DNA from: Auricularia sp. M13
Lineage: Eukaryota; Basidiomycota; Agaricomycetes; Auriculariales; Auriculariaceae
NCBI GenBank assembly: GCA_037042915.1
Contig: CM073196.1
Location: 3,348,001 to 3,412,000, forward strand
Reading direction: 5' to 3'
DNA length: 64,000 bases
In this document: in pieces, positions 34,014-46,219 of the stretch
How positions within the stretch are numbered: position 1 is the stretch's first letter
How the letters are laid out: every line of letters begins with the position of its first letter
Notes under the pieces: model-generated
Database searches by the model: none
The model's input: only the letters and a program-made list of their open reading frames with translations
What the model was told of the DNA's origin: nothing
Translations under genes and position numbers: made by a program

Positions 34014-36590
34014 ATGACCGAGGTTCTCAGGAAAGTGTTCGAGGACAAGAAGGCCAAGGTGCGCCAACCCACCGCCGTCAACGTGAGACTGAGTGAGAGG
34101 CGCAGGGCCAGCCAGCCTTCATACCGTTCGTGACGGCGGGCTTCCCGACCGTCGCCGACACCGTCGATGTCCTCCTTGCCATGCAGGCAGGCGGCGCGGA
34201 CGTCATTGAGCTCGGCGTGCCGTTCACTGACCCCATCGCGGACGGGCCGGCCATCCAGGAGTCCAACACCGTACGCAAGGTAGAATTTTGGCGTAGCTGG
34301 AGCTCACCCGCGCTGCCGATAGATCGCGCTCCAGAACGACGTGGACTACACCCTTGTCCTCAAGATGCTGCGCGAGGCGCGCGCTAAGGGCCTGACCGCG
34401 CCAGTGTTGCTGATGGGTGCGTGCAAGCGTCTTCAGTTGACGCTGGCGAAAAATCTGATTTTTTGGCTAATTGCTTCTAGGTTATTACAATCCACTGCTT
34501 GCCTATGGCGAAGAGAAAGCCGTTCAGGATGCAAAGGCTGCTGGAGCCAACGGCTTCATTGTTGTCGACCTCCCGCCTGAGGAAGCCGTGCGGTTCAGAG
34601 ATATTTGCACCAAGCAAGGGCACGTATCCGATACCCCAGTCCATCTGGCCATCATTGACATCGTGCATTAGAATCTCCTATGTGCCACTCGTCGCACCCT
34701 CCACGAGCCTCGCACGTATCAAGTTCCTCGCTGATATCGCGGATTCCTTCATCTACATCGTGTCCAAGGTGCCGTTGCTTCATACGCACCCGTAAATTGT
34801 GGCTGAACGGCTGGCGCGTAGATGGGCACCACAGGCTCGTCGGAGCAAATCGCCATCAATGCTGCTCTGCCCAACATCATCGAACGCGTCCGGGAGCACG
34901 CAACCGTGCCGCTTGCAGTCGGCTTCGGCGTCTCGACCCGCGAGCAGTTCGAATACGTGTCCAGCGCGGGCGCCGACGCAGTCGTGGTCGGTAGCAAGGT
35001 CGTGAACGTGATCAACGCGTCGCCGAAGGGCGAGATCGCCGCGCGCGTCAAGGAGTACTGCCTTAGCCTCACGCACACCGAGCCCAACGCGCCGACGCGC
35101 CCTAAGATCAAGGGCGACGCGCGGTCGACCGATTCATTCACCAGCCGCGTCAGCAAGAACAGTGGCATCGAGACGACGCTGCTCGCCGCGCGCTTTGGCC
35201 AATTTGGCGGGCAGTATGTGCCTGAGGCCCTTGTGGGCGCGCTCATTGAGCTTGAGGAGGCGCACCAGGATGCTATGAACGATCCTGAGTTCCTGAAGGA
35301 GTTCAAGAGCTTCTATGGGTACATGAACCGCCCATCGAACCTCTATTTCGCGGAGCGCCTTACTACGCACGTTAACGGTGCGAAAATCTGGTTGAAGCGC
35401 GAGGACCTGTACGCATTTTATTTCATACACATTGCCTGGGATGCTGACGCTTTGACAGGAACCACACCGGGTCGCATAAGATCAACAATGCTGTTGGCCA
35501 GGTCGGTTGACATTTATTGCTGGCATACTTTATATCTTATGTTATTGCAGATCCTACTCGCTCGTCGTCTTGGCAAGACGAGGATCATTGCAGAGACCGG
35601 CGCAGGTCAACACGGCGTGGCAACTGCCACCGTCTGCGCGCGTTTCGGTCTCGAATGTATCATCTACATGGGAGCCGAAGACGTGCGCAGGCAGGCGCTG
35701 AATGTCTTCCGTATCCGCATGCTCGGCGGCAAGGTCATTCCCGTCGAGTCTGGCTCGAAGACCCTCAAGGACGCCATCAACGAGGCCATGCGCGACTGGG
35801 TGACGAACCTGCACAATACGCACTACCTCGTCGGCTCGGCCATCGGCCCCCACCCGTTCCCCACGATTGTGCGCGACTTTCAGAAGATCATCGGCGAGGA
35901 GATCAAGGCGCAGCTCAAGGCAGAGCGCGGCAAGCTGCCGGACGCCGTCGTCGCGTGCGTCGGCGGCGGGAGCAACGCCATCGGCACCTTCTACGATTTC
36001 ATCCCGGACAAGAGCGTGCGCATCATCGGCGTCGAGGCCGGCGGGGAGGGCATCAACACGCCCCGCCACAGCGCTACGCTCAGCGCCGGCACGCCCGGCG
36101 TGCTGCACGGCGTGCGCACGTACCTCCTCCAGAGCCCCAACGGCCAGATCCTCGAGACGCACTCCATCAGCGCTGGGCTGGACTATCCGGGCGTCGGGCC
36201 CGAGCACGCATTCCTCAAGGACTCTAACCGCGCGGAGTACACGGTCGCGACGGACGAGCAGGCCCTCCGCGGCTTCAGGATGCTCACGCAGCTCGAGGGC
36301 ATCATTCCTGGTACGCTGATTCGTTCTTTATTGTTATCGCGCCGGCTTTTGACTGACTGGTGGTTTGTAGCGCTCGAGTCTTCTCACGCGATCTGGGGCG
36401 GCATTCAAGTGGCCATGACGCTGCCAAAGGACAAGGATGTTGTCATTGTGCGTTGTCCGACATTGTATTCCTGTGATGCTAGGCTGACTGTGAGCAGTGC
36501 CTGTCCGGACGCGGCGACAAGGACGTGGAGCAGATTTACGACTTGCTCCCCAAGAAGTGGGCGGATATCCTTGACTGGCACATCATTTAA
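34014..36590 (+). CDS. TRP5: Tryptophan synthase, fused alpha-beta
   Basis: Catalyses the last two steps of tryptophan synthesis. The alpha half comes first: [30 protein letters not shown] (catalytic Glu and Asp), [19 protein letters not shown] and GFGVSTREQ. The beta half follows in the same chain: [14 protein letters not shown], then [11 protein letters not shown] with the PLP lysine, spelled by a short exon bounded by two introns (about 35408-35458 and 35503-35551). [24 protein letters not shown] and a C-terminal [18 protein letters not shown] complete it. The alpha-beta order and single gene are normal for fungi. The first intron is 34059-34105. Stop TAA at 36588. The protein acts in the cytosol. 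All catalytic motifs are present and no frame break was seen. Confidence 0.97.
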
Positions 36591-37190
36591 AGCTGCGTGT
36601 ATCGATACAATCGCTCGCTAGATCTTGCGAAGCGCCATTGTTTCCCTCTGTAGAGCTGCACATTGCCAATCCCTGTGTCTTGTTCATGTAGATGCCAGCC
36701 AAGAGTTGCATCAGAACATTTTCTGAGTGCACTGCAAGGAAGGACCTGGAAATTGCCGCTCGCTGCACTTACCTTCCATCGTCTTCAGTCTTTCGCCTAC
36801 TCACCGGTCACGACATTGTCCGCGGGCGCTCCTTCTGCACCGGTGTCTATGGCCATTGAAACGCCTGCGCGGCAGCTGACCGCGACAGACGCGGGTTCCT
36901 GTTGGTTCCCATATGCCTGGAAGTCACAAGTTTTGCCTTGACGGCAGCGACGGCGCTCCGAACCACAGCTCGAAACAATTCCGAAGCTCGACGTCACTGG
37001 GGTTGGCACTGACGCTCGAGATGGCCGGCTGCTCATGGGACGGCAGAGAGTCTTCTCTGCTTCGTTTGTGCAACCCGGACCGCGAAGAGCTCGCAGTGTA
37101 TATAACGCGTGCGGTGCTTCGGCTTGGAAGAGCTCGTGCCACTGTCTTGTGGGCTGCTATCGCTTTGAGTCCTAGACAGTTGCGTTCACC
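36591..37190. other. Intergenic, promoter of the sugar transporter
   Basis: Contains no recognised gene. A TATA motif is listed separately. Confidence 0.4.
37099..37105 (+). promoter_or_regulatory. TATA box of the sugar transporter
   Basis: TATATAA lies 92 bp upstream of the ATG at 37191, in an otherwise GC-rich stretch. Confidence 0.5.
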
Positions 37191-39086
37191 ATGTTCGGGA
37201 CGCGTTACTTCGGCCTGAGAGGCACGAGGCTGAATATTGCTATCGGATGCATCGCTGGACTGGACTTCCTGTACGTGGACCGTGGCATCTGGGCAAGGAA
37301 GATACACGATTTTGATGCCTTATGCAGGCTGTTTGGTTATGACCAAGGCGTGATGGGAGGCCTTCTGACCCTCCCCTCGTTTCTCGCCGTATTCCCCCAA
37401 CTCGACGTTAGCAGCGTGCCAGAGGGGCCTGAGAGGAACCATAGGTCTACGATTCAGGGTATGTGCACTCCGATGTTCTGTCCTCGTCAGCAGAAAGGCT
37501 GACATTGTACAAAGGTATATCAGTCGGGTCTTACACGCTTGGTCGGTCTTGTTTACCGCGGTGCTTCGTAGCCACTTTATATTGAACAAACTTTAGGCTG
37601 CCTCTGTGGTGCCGTGGCCTGCATATGGATTGGCGACATTCTCGGGCGGCGGTGGACTATCTGGATCGGCTCTATGATAATGGTCATCGGTGCCATACTT
37701 CAGACCACGTCGTTTGGTTTGCCGCAGTTCATCGTGGGGCGGATCGTCACAGGGATGGGAAACGGTCTCAATACGTCGACCGTTCCGACCTGGCAATCCG
37801 AGACTTCCAAGTCGCATCGTCGCGGCCAACTGGTCATGATTCACGGCGCGCTCATCACGCTGGGCATCTGTATCAGCTACTGGCTTGACTTCGGGTGCTC
37901 GTACTTGGAGCCCAGCAGCGTTAGTTGGCGCTTTCCCATCGCATTTCAAATGGTCTTCGCACTCGGCGTGCTGGCATTCATCCTCGAGCTGCCAGAGTCT
38001 CCACGGTGGTTGATTCTTAAAGGTCACGACGATGAAGCCATCGAAGTTCTTTGCGCCCTGAATGAAGGGAGTAGGGAAGACTTGTACATTCAGACTGAGT
38101 ACAGGGCTATCAAGGATACTGTACTCGAGATGAAGCAGGGCACCTTCCGCGACCTGTTCACCATGGGCCGGGACCGTCACTTCCATCGCACCGTGCTCGC
38201 CTACGTCAACCAAGTGTTCCAGCAGATCTCGGGCATCAACCTCATCACCTACTACGCGGCGAACATCTACGAAAACTACGTGGGTCTGTCGCCGACACTC
38301 GCACGCATCCTGGCTGCATGCAACGGGACTGAATACTTCCTCGCGTCCTGGATCGCCGTCTTCATCATCGAGAAGTCTGGGCGCCGGGCTCTCATGCTAT
38401 TCGGCAGCGTGGGAATGACGCTCTCCATGGCCGTCCTCGCTGCTGCTAATTCGGTGAACCAGGACAAAGACGCGAGCGAGCGCAACGCTGGCGCCGGCAT
38501 TGTCGCAGTTGCCTTTCTGTTTGTGTTCAACTCGTTCTTTGCAGTGGGCTGGCTCGGCATGTCGTGGCTATATCCCGCAGAGATAGTACCTTTGCGTATC
38601 CGCGCACCGGCTAATGCACTGTCGACCAGCGCAAACTGGACCTTCAATTTCATGGTTGTTATGGTCACCCCGGTCGCGTTCTCCTCGATTGGTTACAAGA
38701 CATACATTATCTTCGCAGTGATGTGAGTGCATCCCTTGCCTGATCCTGATCGCCTGACGAGTCCAAACAGAAATGCGTTTATCATCCCTACGATTTACTG
38801 GTTCTATCCGGAGACAGCTTATCGGTCTCTTGAGGAGATGGACTCCATCTTCCACAAAGCAACCTCGGCCTTTGACGTTGTTCGACTCGCCCGTGAGGAG
38901 CCCCGCCGCTACGGCAAGCATGGCGAGCTGCTGATTCGCTACGACGACACCGAGGAGGCGCATGCCAATGCTGGAAAACGTACCATAGATAGCCATGAAG
39001 CGTCGGCATCCGATGACAAGGCGCAGGTCACCACCATCGAAAATGTGGAGACTGTGAAGGCCGCAGAGAACGGTCGACAGACCTGA
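37191..39086 (+). CDS. MFS sugar transporter (sugar porter family)
   Basis: Imports hexoses or related sugars across the plasma membrane, by family. The first exon ends in the middle of helix 1 (AGLDFL) and resumes after an intron at about 37328 with LFGYDQGVMGGLL, the sugar-porter DxxxxG motif. GDILGRRWTIWIGS is the GRR loop, PESPRWLILKG the PESPR motif after helix 6, QQISGINLITYYAANIYEN the helix 7 substrate signature, and PETAYRSLEEMD the PET...LEE motif after helix 12. The order and spacing are complete for a 12-helix transporter. Introns lie near 37271-37328, 37459-37596 (possibly two) and 38722-38770. The C-terminal 80 residues are hydrophilic and acidic. Confidence 0.93.
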
Positions 39087-39534
39087 ATAAGCCGATCCTG
39101 TCCAGCAGCACCCCGGGTCATTTTGTGAACTGGAGTGCAATGTACTGTCGATACTAGAGAACGGAAGCTCTGGGGTGGCCAGAAATTGCTTAGGTCGCAG
39201 TGCGCATGATCTGCATTCTCTTACCGTTTGGGCGCTGCGCCGGCTTGCTATCCGGGAAGCGGGCGTTGTCGCGTTGAGAGGAACCAAGCGCAGGATACCA
39301 TGGTGACACATAATAGCTCCGTCACTCTATGTGCGAGACTTGCAAACCTCCAAGGCCATGAGACCCTGGCTTGCGATATGTCCACCAAGCTCGAGGCTTC
39401 GTCAGCTTACAAATGTTGCGGTATCAAACGGCGTCGTTCCTGATCGCGGGCAGCGTGACCCCGCATTTTACAATTACATGCTATCGGCCCAAGTGGAACT
39501 CCGACGCTCTTCCTCCTGAACGACGCGGACGAAG
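39087..39534. other. Intergenic, promoter of CoA ligase 1
   Basis: No gene. About 75 bp before the ATG is TGACCCCGCATTT, which recurs upstream of the second CoA ligase (about 42077). Confidence 0.4.
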
Positions 39535-41558
39535 ATGAAGATCTACGAAAGCAAGTACGAGGCTGAGGAGCTCGCGCGCTGCTCGATATTCTCGGCCGTG
39601 TTCCCGTCCCCAGACCGACACGCCGACCGTTCGCGCATTTTCATCGACGCAGCGACAGGCCATACCCTCTACCGCGGCCAGTTTCGCAAGTTGGCGCTTG
39701 CCCTTGGCTACGGCGTGACCCACTTCGCATCACCCAATGCGTCTGGAGGGCTGCTGAGCAGCGTGCTTCATAGGCAGCGCGGGTTGCCCTTGCGCCAGGG
39801 CCAGGTCGCGCTCGTCTTCATGCCTAATGGTATTTCCTACCCGCTAGTGTTCTTCGGCCTGCAAGCGGCCGGAGTGCGCACCACGCTCGCAAATGCGTCC
39901 TACACTCCCCGCGAGCTTGCCCATCAACTGCGGGACAGCGCTGCCGAAGTCGCCTTCGTTCATCCTGCCCTCCTTCCCGTGCTCGAGAAGGCCTGGGCCG
40001 AACTCGGTGTTGACGCAGCACAGGCGCGCGCCCGGACCGTCGTCGTAGACTGGGAGCCGTGGAAGAGCAGTCCCACCTCGGACCCGAAACTGTCAGGCTG
40101 GATCAGCATCAATACGCTGCTGTCGCTCGGGGTCCTCCCGCGGGCAGTTTCATTCGACGGCGAGAAGTCCAACGAGACTGCCTTGCTGTGCTACTCCTCT
40201 GGAACAACTGGCCTGGCCAAGGGCGTTGAAACAACTCACTACAACATTACTTCGATCGTAAATATTCACCGCAACCTGCTTCTGTTCGAACCCGATGAGG
40301 TTGTCCTGGGCATCTTGCCGTTCTACCACATCTTCGCCGCCGTCTTCCTCACCATCTACTACCCGACCTATAATGTCCCCGTGGTGATCCAGACTGCATT
40401 CACTCCCGACTCCTTCTGTGCGAACATCGCCAAATACAAGGTGACGATGGCTCTCGTTGTGCCTCCTGTACTGCTTGCTCTCGCAAAACATCCCGCACCC
40501 GACCAGCACAACATGACTTCTTTCCGCCGCGCTGTCTCTGGAGCGGCTCCCCTCAGCGCGTCCCTGGTGTCTGCGGTAACGAACCGTCTGGAAGGCCTCG
40601 GTTGCAAGGGCGTTGTCATCTCCCAGGGATACGGCCTTACAGAAACTTCGCCTAGCGTCTTTTACCTCGTTGACGAGCACGCGCGCCGTAAGGTTGGCTC
40701 GTGCGGCGAGCTTTTGCCTCACCTTCAAGTCCGCATCGTCGAGGATGGGCCCGGCGAGAAGGATGCCGAGGAGGGGCAACCGGGAGAGCTCTGGGTGCGC
40801 GGTCCCACCGTCATGAAGGTCAGTTTACTCTCCCATGTACGAGTTATGACTTGATGCCTGACGTCGAACACTTTAGGGATATTTAAACAATCCAAAAGCT
40901 ACCCGGGATGTCATCAATAAGGATGGATTTTTCAAGACCGGCGACATCTGCGTGCGCGATAGCGAAGGATTCTACGCTATCGTCGATCGGAAGAAGGAAC
41001 TGATCAAGTACAAGGTGGGTAGAGGTGAACTTGTTCCCCGCCGAGGAGATGTGGCTAATGGTCGTCGCAGGGGTTCCAAGTCCCTCCGGCAGAACTCGAA
41101 GCTGTCCTGATCTCTCACCCCGAAATCGTAGATGCCGCCGTCATTGGTATCTACTCGCACGAGAGCGAAACTGAGCTGCCCAGGTCTGTCCGAATTTGTT
41201 CCTGTCCGCTCGACTTTGCTTGACGGAGTCGCATGCAGGGCTTACATCGTGCACGCGAAAGGGCTTGGACACTTTAAGACGGCGGAAGAGAAGGCCAAGT
41301 TCGAGGCGGATATCGCGGATTGGGTTGCAAAGAAGGTCGCAAAGCACAAATTCCTGCGTGGCGGCGTTGTGGCCATTGACGCCATTCCCAAGAGGTTCGT
41401 CGCGCGCGCAACTGTAGCTTGTCATCTCCATGTCTTACTATTGAATTTCCAGTGCTGCCGGAAAGATTTTGAGGCGTCAGCTCCGTGACAGGGTCAAGGA
41501 TGAGACTGGTCGGGATCCAGTCACTGGCTTGCCCGTGGCTGCAAAGGCGAAGCTCTGA
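39535..41558 (+). CDS. AMP-dependent acyl-CoA / 4-coumarate-CoA ligase-like enzyme 1
   Basis: Activates a carboxylic acid as the acyl-AMP and then the CoA thioester. The first exon (39535 to about 40815) ends after [12 protein letters not shown]. It contains [19 protein letters not shown] (the P-loop-like AMP motif, A3) and [11 protein letters not shown] (A5). Later exons give [13 protein letters not shown] (A7), [11 protein letters not shown] then [12 protein letters not shown] (A8 hinge), and finally [13 protein letters not shown] with the catalytic Lys (A10). The length and motif order fit a full enzyme of about 560 residues. The C-terminus AKAKL could be read as a PTS1-like tail (xKL), but AKL-type signals need testing. 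It is the first of a tandem pair with the gene at 42.2 kb. Confidence 0.93.
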
Positions 41559-42187
41559 GTTCCCAGTCAAACGGCTTCATGATGCGATTTATGTGGATAC
41601 ATAGCGCACTATTTCGCCAAGTGACATTACGGCTTGCTTCATCTTACTGAATTATTCGGAAGTGTATGCAAAGCACTTCAATATTTGAGTCCTCAGCATG
41701 AATTCCGGTTCAAAAGGTACCCGGGTTTCGTATTGTCAGGATTTGAAATTTCGATCCAACATATATCCGTGCTGCGTCGGAGTCGGCGTCGTGCGGCGGC
41801 GGCAGGTCGACGACATTCGTTATCCTTTTATGAAGCGAGGCACGGTTGTAGTGACAGAATCTAGTCTGTGATGAGTGGATCTATGTTAGGCTGGATTCTT
41901 TCTCCTCACGACCCTCACCTCACATCGCCGTCAAACGCAGCAGCGCTTCGACAGCCGCCACACAGCTTCTCTCTCTACTCTATGTAATATCATTGTTTTC
42001 AACAGGCCCGAACAACCTCCGCCACGGCGCATCATCCGTGACCCGACAAAAGACGAAGTTCACCTATAATGTAACTGACCCCGCATTTGTCCCGCATTCA
42101 GGTATGCTTGCCGAATGCTTCCAGCTCGTGTTGGGCTCCAACACCACACTTCCTCCCAAAGGCTGAACCAGGAGGATCTGGACGACA
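41559..42187. other. Intergenic, promoter of CoA ligase 2
   Basis: No gene. The repeat of TGACCCCGCATTT near 42077 suggests that the promoter was duplicated together with the coding sequence. Confidence 0.4.
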
Positions 42188-44203
42188 ATGAGGATCTACG
42201 AGAGCACGTTTGCTACGGAGGAGCTCGTGCGCTGCTCCATATTCTCTGCAGTATTCCCGAACCCGGACAGACACGCCGACCACTCGCGCGCCTTCATTGA
42301 CGCAGCCACGGGTCACGTTCTGCGTCGTGGCGAGCTTCGCCAGCTAGCGCTTGCCCTTGGCTACGGCGTGACCCACTTCGCGCCGCCTCATGCATCTGGA
42401 GGGCTGTTGAGCAGCGTCCTTCACCGGCAGCGCGGATTTCCCCTGCGTCAAGGCCAGGTCGCGCTCGTCTTCCTGCCTAATGGTATCGCCTACCCCTTGG
42501 TCTTCTTCGGTCTGCAAGCCGCTGGCGTGCGCACCACGCTCGCCAACGCGTCCTATACTCCGCGCGAACTCGCTCATCAGCTTCGGGACAGCGCTGCGCA
42601 GGTCGCATTTGTTCATCCTACTCTCCTTCCAGTGCTCGAGAAGGCCTGGGCCGAATGCAATGTCGATGCAGCGCAGGCGCGCGCACGTACTGTCATTGTA
42701 GACTGGGAGCCATGGAAGAGCAGCACTTCTTCCGACCCGAAGCTATCAGGTTGGATCAGCGTCAACACTCTGCTATCTCTTGGAGCGCTTCCGCGGGCTG
42801 TCTCCTTCGATGACGCGAAGTCTGACGAGACTGCTATGATGTGCTACTCCTCAGGAACCACCGGCTTAGCAAAAGGCGTCGAAACAACTCACTACAACGT
42901 TACTTCGATGGTGATCATGCTACGCAAAATCCTACTTTCCGACCCCGACGAGGTCATCCTGGGATTTTTGCCCTTCTATCACATGTTTGCCGCTCTATTC
43001 CTCACCATTTACTACCCGACCTTCAATGTCCCTGTGGTGATCCAGAGCGCATTCACCCCTGATTCATTCTGCGCGAACATCGCCAAATACAAGGCGACCA
43101 CGTCTCTCGTTGTACCGCCCGTATTGCTTGCGCTCGCGAAGCATCCTGCCCCCGACCAGCACGACATGACTTCCTTCCGCCGTGCTGTCTCCGGAGCCGC
43201 CCCGCTGAGCGCGTCCCTGGTTTCTGCAGTGACGAACCGGTTAGAGAAGCTTGGCTGCAAGGACGTGATCATAACCCAGGGATATGGTCTCACGGAAACT
43301 TCGCCCACCATCTTCTATCTCGTTGACGAACACGCGCGTCGTAAGGTTGGCTCGGCCGGCGAGCTCGTGCCGCATCTTCAGGCGCGCATCATTGAGGATG
43401 GGCCAGGGGTGCAGGATGTGGAGGATGGGCAGCCCGGTGAGCTCTGGGTACGCGGCCCCACGATCATGAAGGTCAGTTGCTACTCTGATTGCTTTCTTCC
43501 GTTCTGTGTTCATCATGCGGCTATAGGGATATTTGAACAAACCGGAGGCGACTCGCGATGTCATCACGAAGGATGGCTTCTTCAAGACGGGCGACATTTG
43601 CGCTCGTGACAGTGAAGGGTTTTACTTCGTTGTCGATAGGAAGAAGGAGCTCATCAAGTACAAGGTGGGCAAAGCAGGCGCGTGTCGGGGAGTTGTTCAA
43701 TTTGCTAATGTGGCCTGCAGGGATTCCAAGTTCCACCAGCAGAACTGGAAGCCGTTCTCATCTCGCATGACGATATTGTCGATGCCGGAGTCATCGGCAT
43801 ATATTCACAAGAGAGCGAGACTGAACTTCCGAGGTACGTAGCAAGCGGCCTGATCTCTTGACAAATTTCGGTTAACGGGTCACATTCAGGGCGTACATTG
43901 TGCACGCGAAAGGGCTTGATCACTTCAAGGCAGCGAAAGAGAAGGCTGAGTTCGAGTTGAAAATCGCGAAGTGGGTGGAACAGAGGGTGGCAAAGCATAA
44001 ATATCTGCGCGGCGGGGTTGTAGTCGTCGACGCCATTCCCAAGAGGTCCGTTACGCGCGAAATCCTTGATAATCCCATGTTTGACCTGGTTTTCTAGTGC
44101 CGCAGGAAAGATTTTGAGACGTCAGCTTCGGGACAGGGTCAAGGATGAGACTGGTTGTGATCCCGTCACTGGCATGCCGGTCGCCGGAAGGGCGAAACTC
44201 TGA
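42188..44203 (+). CDS. AMP-dependent acyl-CoA / 4-coumarate-CoA ligase-like enzyme 2
   Basis: Tandem paralogue of the 39.5-kb gene, colinear through all exons and nearly identical over long blocks (for example [14 protein letters not shown] and [19 protein letters not shown]). It keeps [41 protein letters not shown] and [12 protein letters not shown], with the catalytic Lys. Intron positions are the same as in copy 1, at about 43472-43526, 43664-43720, 43834-43889 and 44045-44098. Differences cluster in the region facing the acyl pocket (for example [13 protein letters not shown] against [13 protein letters not shown]), so the two may differ in substrate. The C-terminus GRAKL ends in AKL like copy 1. 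No frame break. Confidence 0.93.
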
Positions 44204-44395
44204 AGTTCATATATAAACTCTGTGCAATGCGATATCTATGTGGATATGGGATTGATTCGCATACATGTAATCTTGAGGTTGACTCCGGCCAGGGAAAGCT
44301 GGCATCCGGTGATAACAGACGCAATCTCCGAATCGCGTCATGGACTCGGATCTTGCTCCGGTGTCCTCAATCGCGACGCCTCCTGAACTCACGCA

Positions 44396-45484
44396 ATGCC
44401 ATTGGTCGTGCAAGAACTTAGCGTCGAGCACGCTGTCCTCTTGCTCTCCGGCGACGCTCGAGAGCATGCCGACGCTATCACCCTCGCTGCCTCTGCGACG
44501 TCGAAACGCCTCCTGATTATCTTGGACCAGTTCGCCACGCGACCGCCCAGCTGGGAGCACTTGCAGACAGTCCTGAGCTTCGTCTATGGCGCTGCCACGC
44601 AGATTGCATTCGCGATGGATAAGCCCTTGGTGGACGTGGATGTGGTGCTGCACCCGCACATTCCAACGGATGTACAATGGCACAGAGTGTTTCGAAGCGG
44701 AGGTGCGTTAGAGCTGTCTTAAGACAGCGTAATGTACTCATGTATAGCCCATAAGATAGCCCTATCCCTTGCGCGCTGGACGGCGTTGAAGTAGTAGACA
44801 TACCGCCCTCTGAACCTGCGCCCTCGGTCGACGCGCTTACTGATGACGAACCGCTTCACACGTTTCCTGTCGTCGCCCTCGGAGGGACCTTTGATCACCT
44901 ACATGCCGGACACAAGATTCTGCTCAGTATGTCGGCGGCATTAGCTTCGCGCAAGATAATCGTCGGTGTCACCGGTATGCTCTTCGTCGTGCTCCAAGCT
45001 GTATGACGCTAAGCACGCTCACACATGGGATTAGACGACATTCTATTGGTCAGGAAGAAGAATAAGCATGTGCTTGAATCCTTAGACGTCAGAATTGCTC
45101 GCACCCGAGCGTTCCTCGACCTCTTCAAGCCCGGTCTCGAGCTTGATATTGTACCAATTCAGGACGTCTACGGGCCAACAGGATGGGATGCAGATATCCA
45201 GGCGCTTGTAGTCAGCAGGGAGACATTGCCTGGTGCAGCCTCTAGTGCGTGAGACTGCGTGCTTTGCCACTCGAGCTAACAAACGTTATATAGTTGCGAA
45301 ATTGCGCGAAGAGAAAGGACTGCCGAAACTCGAGGTTTTCGTTATAAACGTTGTTTCACGCGATGCGGCGCGCATACTCGGCGAGACCACGGATGCCGAA
45401 TCGCTCGTAAAGAACAAGATGAGCAGCACGGCAATCCGTCAATGGATCGTCGACCACCAGTCCGATAGCACACCGACTGCGTGA
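44396..45484 (+). CDS. Phosphopantetheine adenylyltransferase (CoA biosynthesis, Cab4-like)
   Basis: Transfers AMP from ATP to 4'-phosphopantetheine, the penultimate step of CoA synthesis. The first 105 residues from the ATG at 44396 form a poorly conserved N-terminal region, as in eukaryotic monofunctional PPATs. After an intron (about 44704-44753) the core follows: VVALGGTFDHLHAGHKILL, with the TFDxxHxGH nucleotidyltransferase signature, and later SSTAIRQW, the ISSTxIR motif. Two more introns lie near 44977-45033 and 45242-45293. Stop TGA at 45482. It sits directly behind two CoA-ligase genes, which consume CoA, but I see no direct sign of co-regulation. Confidence 0.92.
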
Positions 45485-46219
45485 GCCCCGCGCGTGGATC
45501 CGTCATCAATACAATGAACCAAACCATGTTTCACAGACTACATGTGCTTTGTTAATGTTTTGTGTTGTACAAATGGGACCCAGGTCGAACTGTTATCTCT
45601 GTGAGGTGTCTACGCCCTACAGCAGCAGCACACAAGTTGAAGGGATATGTATCATCTTTTCCAGGCGTATAATCACATACCAGCATTGGGCGAGAGACTC
45701 AGCGCGTTCCGCAATTCCAATTTGTCGATTGACTTCGGGCGAAGAGGATCGGCCATCTGGTGGCAGTGCGTTCCTGCAGAGTGGCTGTGCTCGGTAGTCG
45801 GGGCCACGTTTTTGAGGGTCCTCAACATTCGCTGGCGTACCCAATGCCTCAGGCGTCCCGGTACACGGGTGGTAAGATACGCAGATGGTGTCAGGCCTGG
45901 GAGATTAAGAAATCCATTCAGATGGTCGCTGGGTGGCAAAAACGAAAGTAGCCGGACAGTAAATAGGTTATATCGAGGAAGTCTGCCGAGAGGAACTCCC
46001 ACAGCCAAGTCTCAGCCAGGATGAAATATTATGAGATACGAAGATATTTGATAGTACACCGTCTCACGATACTTTGCGTCCGATTGTGAGCGCTGGCAAG
46101 ATGACGGCCTGGACCGGTTTCTTCCGTTCTTCTTGCGCAGTTCTGCTGCCGCCGATCCAGTGGGCTTTCTTGCGGCCTCGTCGTTGCTGTGGCGTCCTGT
46201 CCACTAGCCGGGAAGCACG
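45485..46219. other. Intergenic, no supported gene
   Basis: No recognisable gene on either strand. It includes the 3' end of the PPAT gene and the promoter of the membrane-protein gene. Confidence 0.4.

Noticed and set aside
35517-36227. Long plus-strand frame over the tryptophan synthase beta half
   Set aside because: Arg/His-rich composition from a shifted frame; the correct frame has all TrpB motifs.
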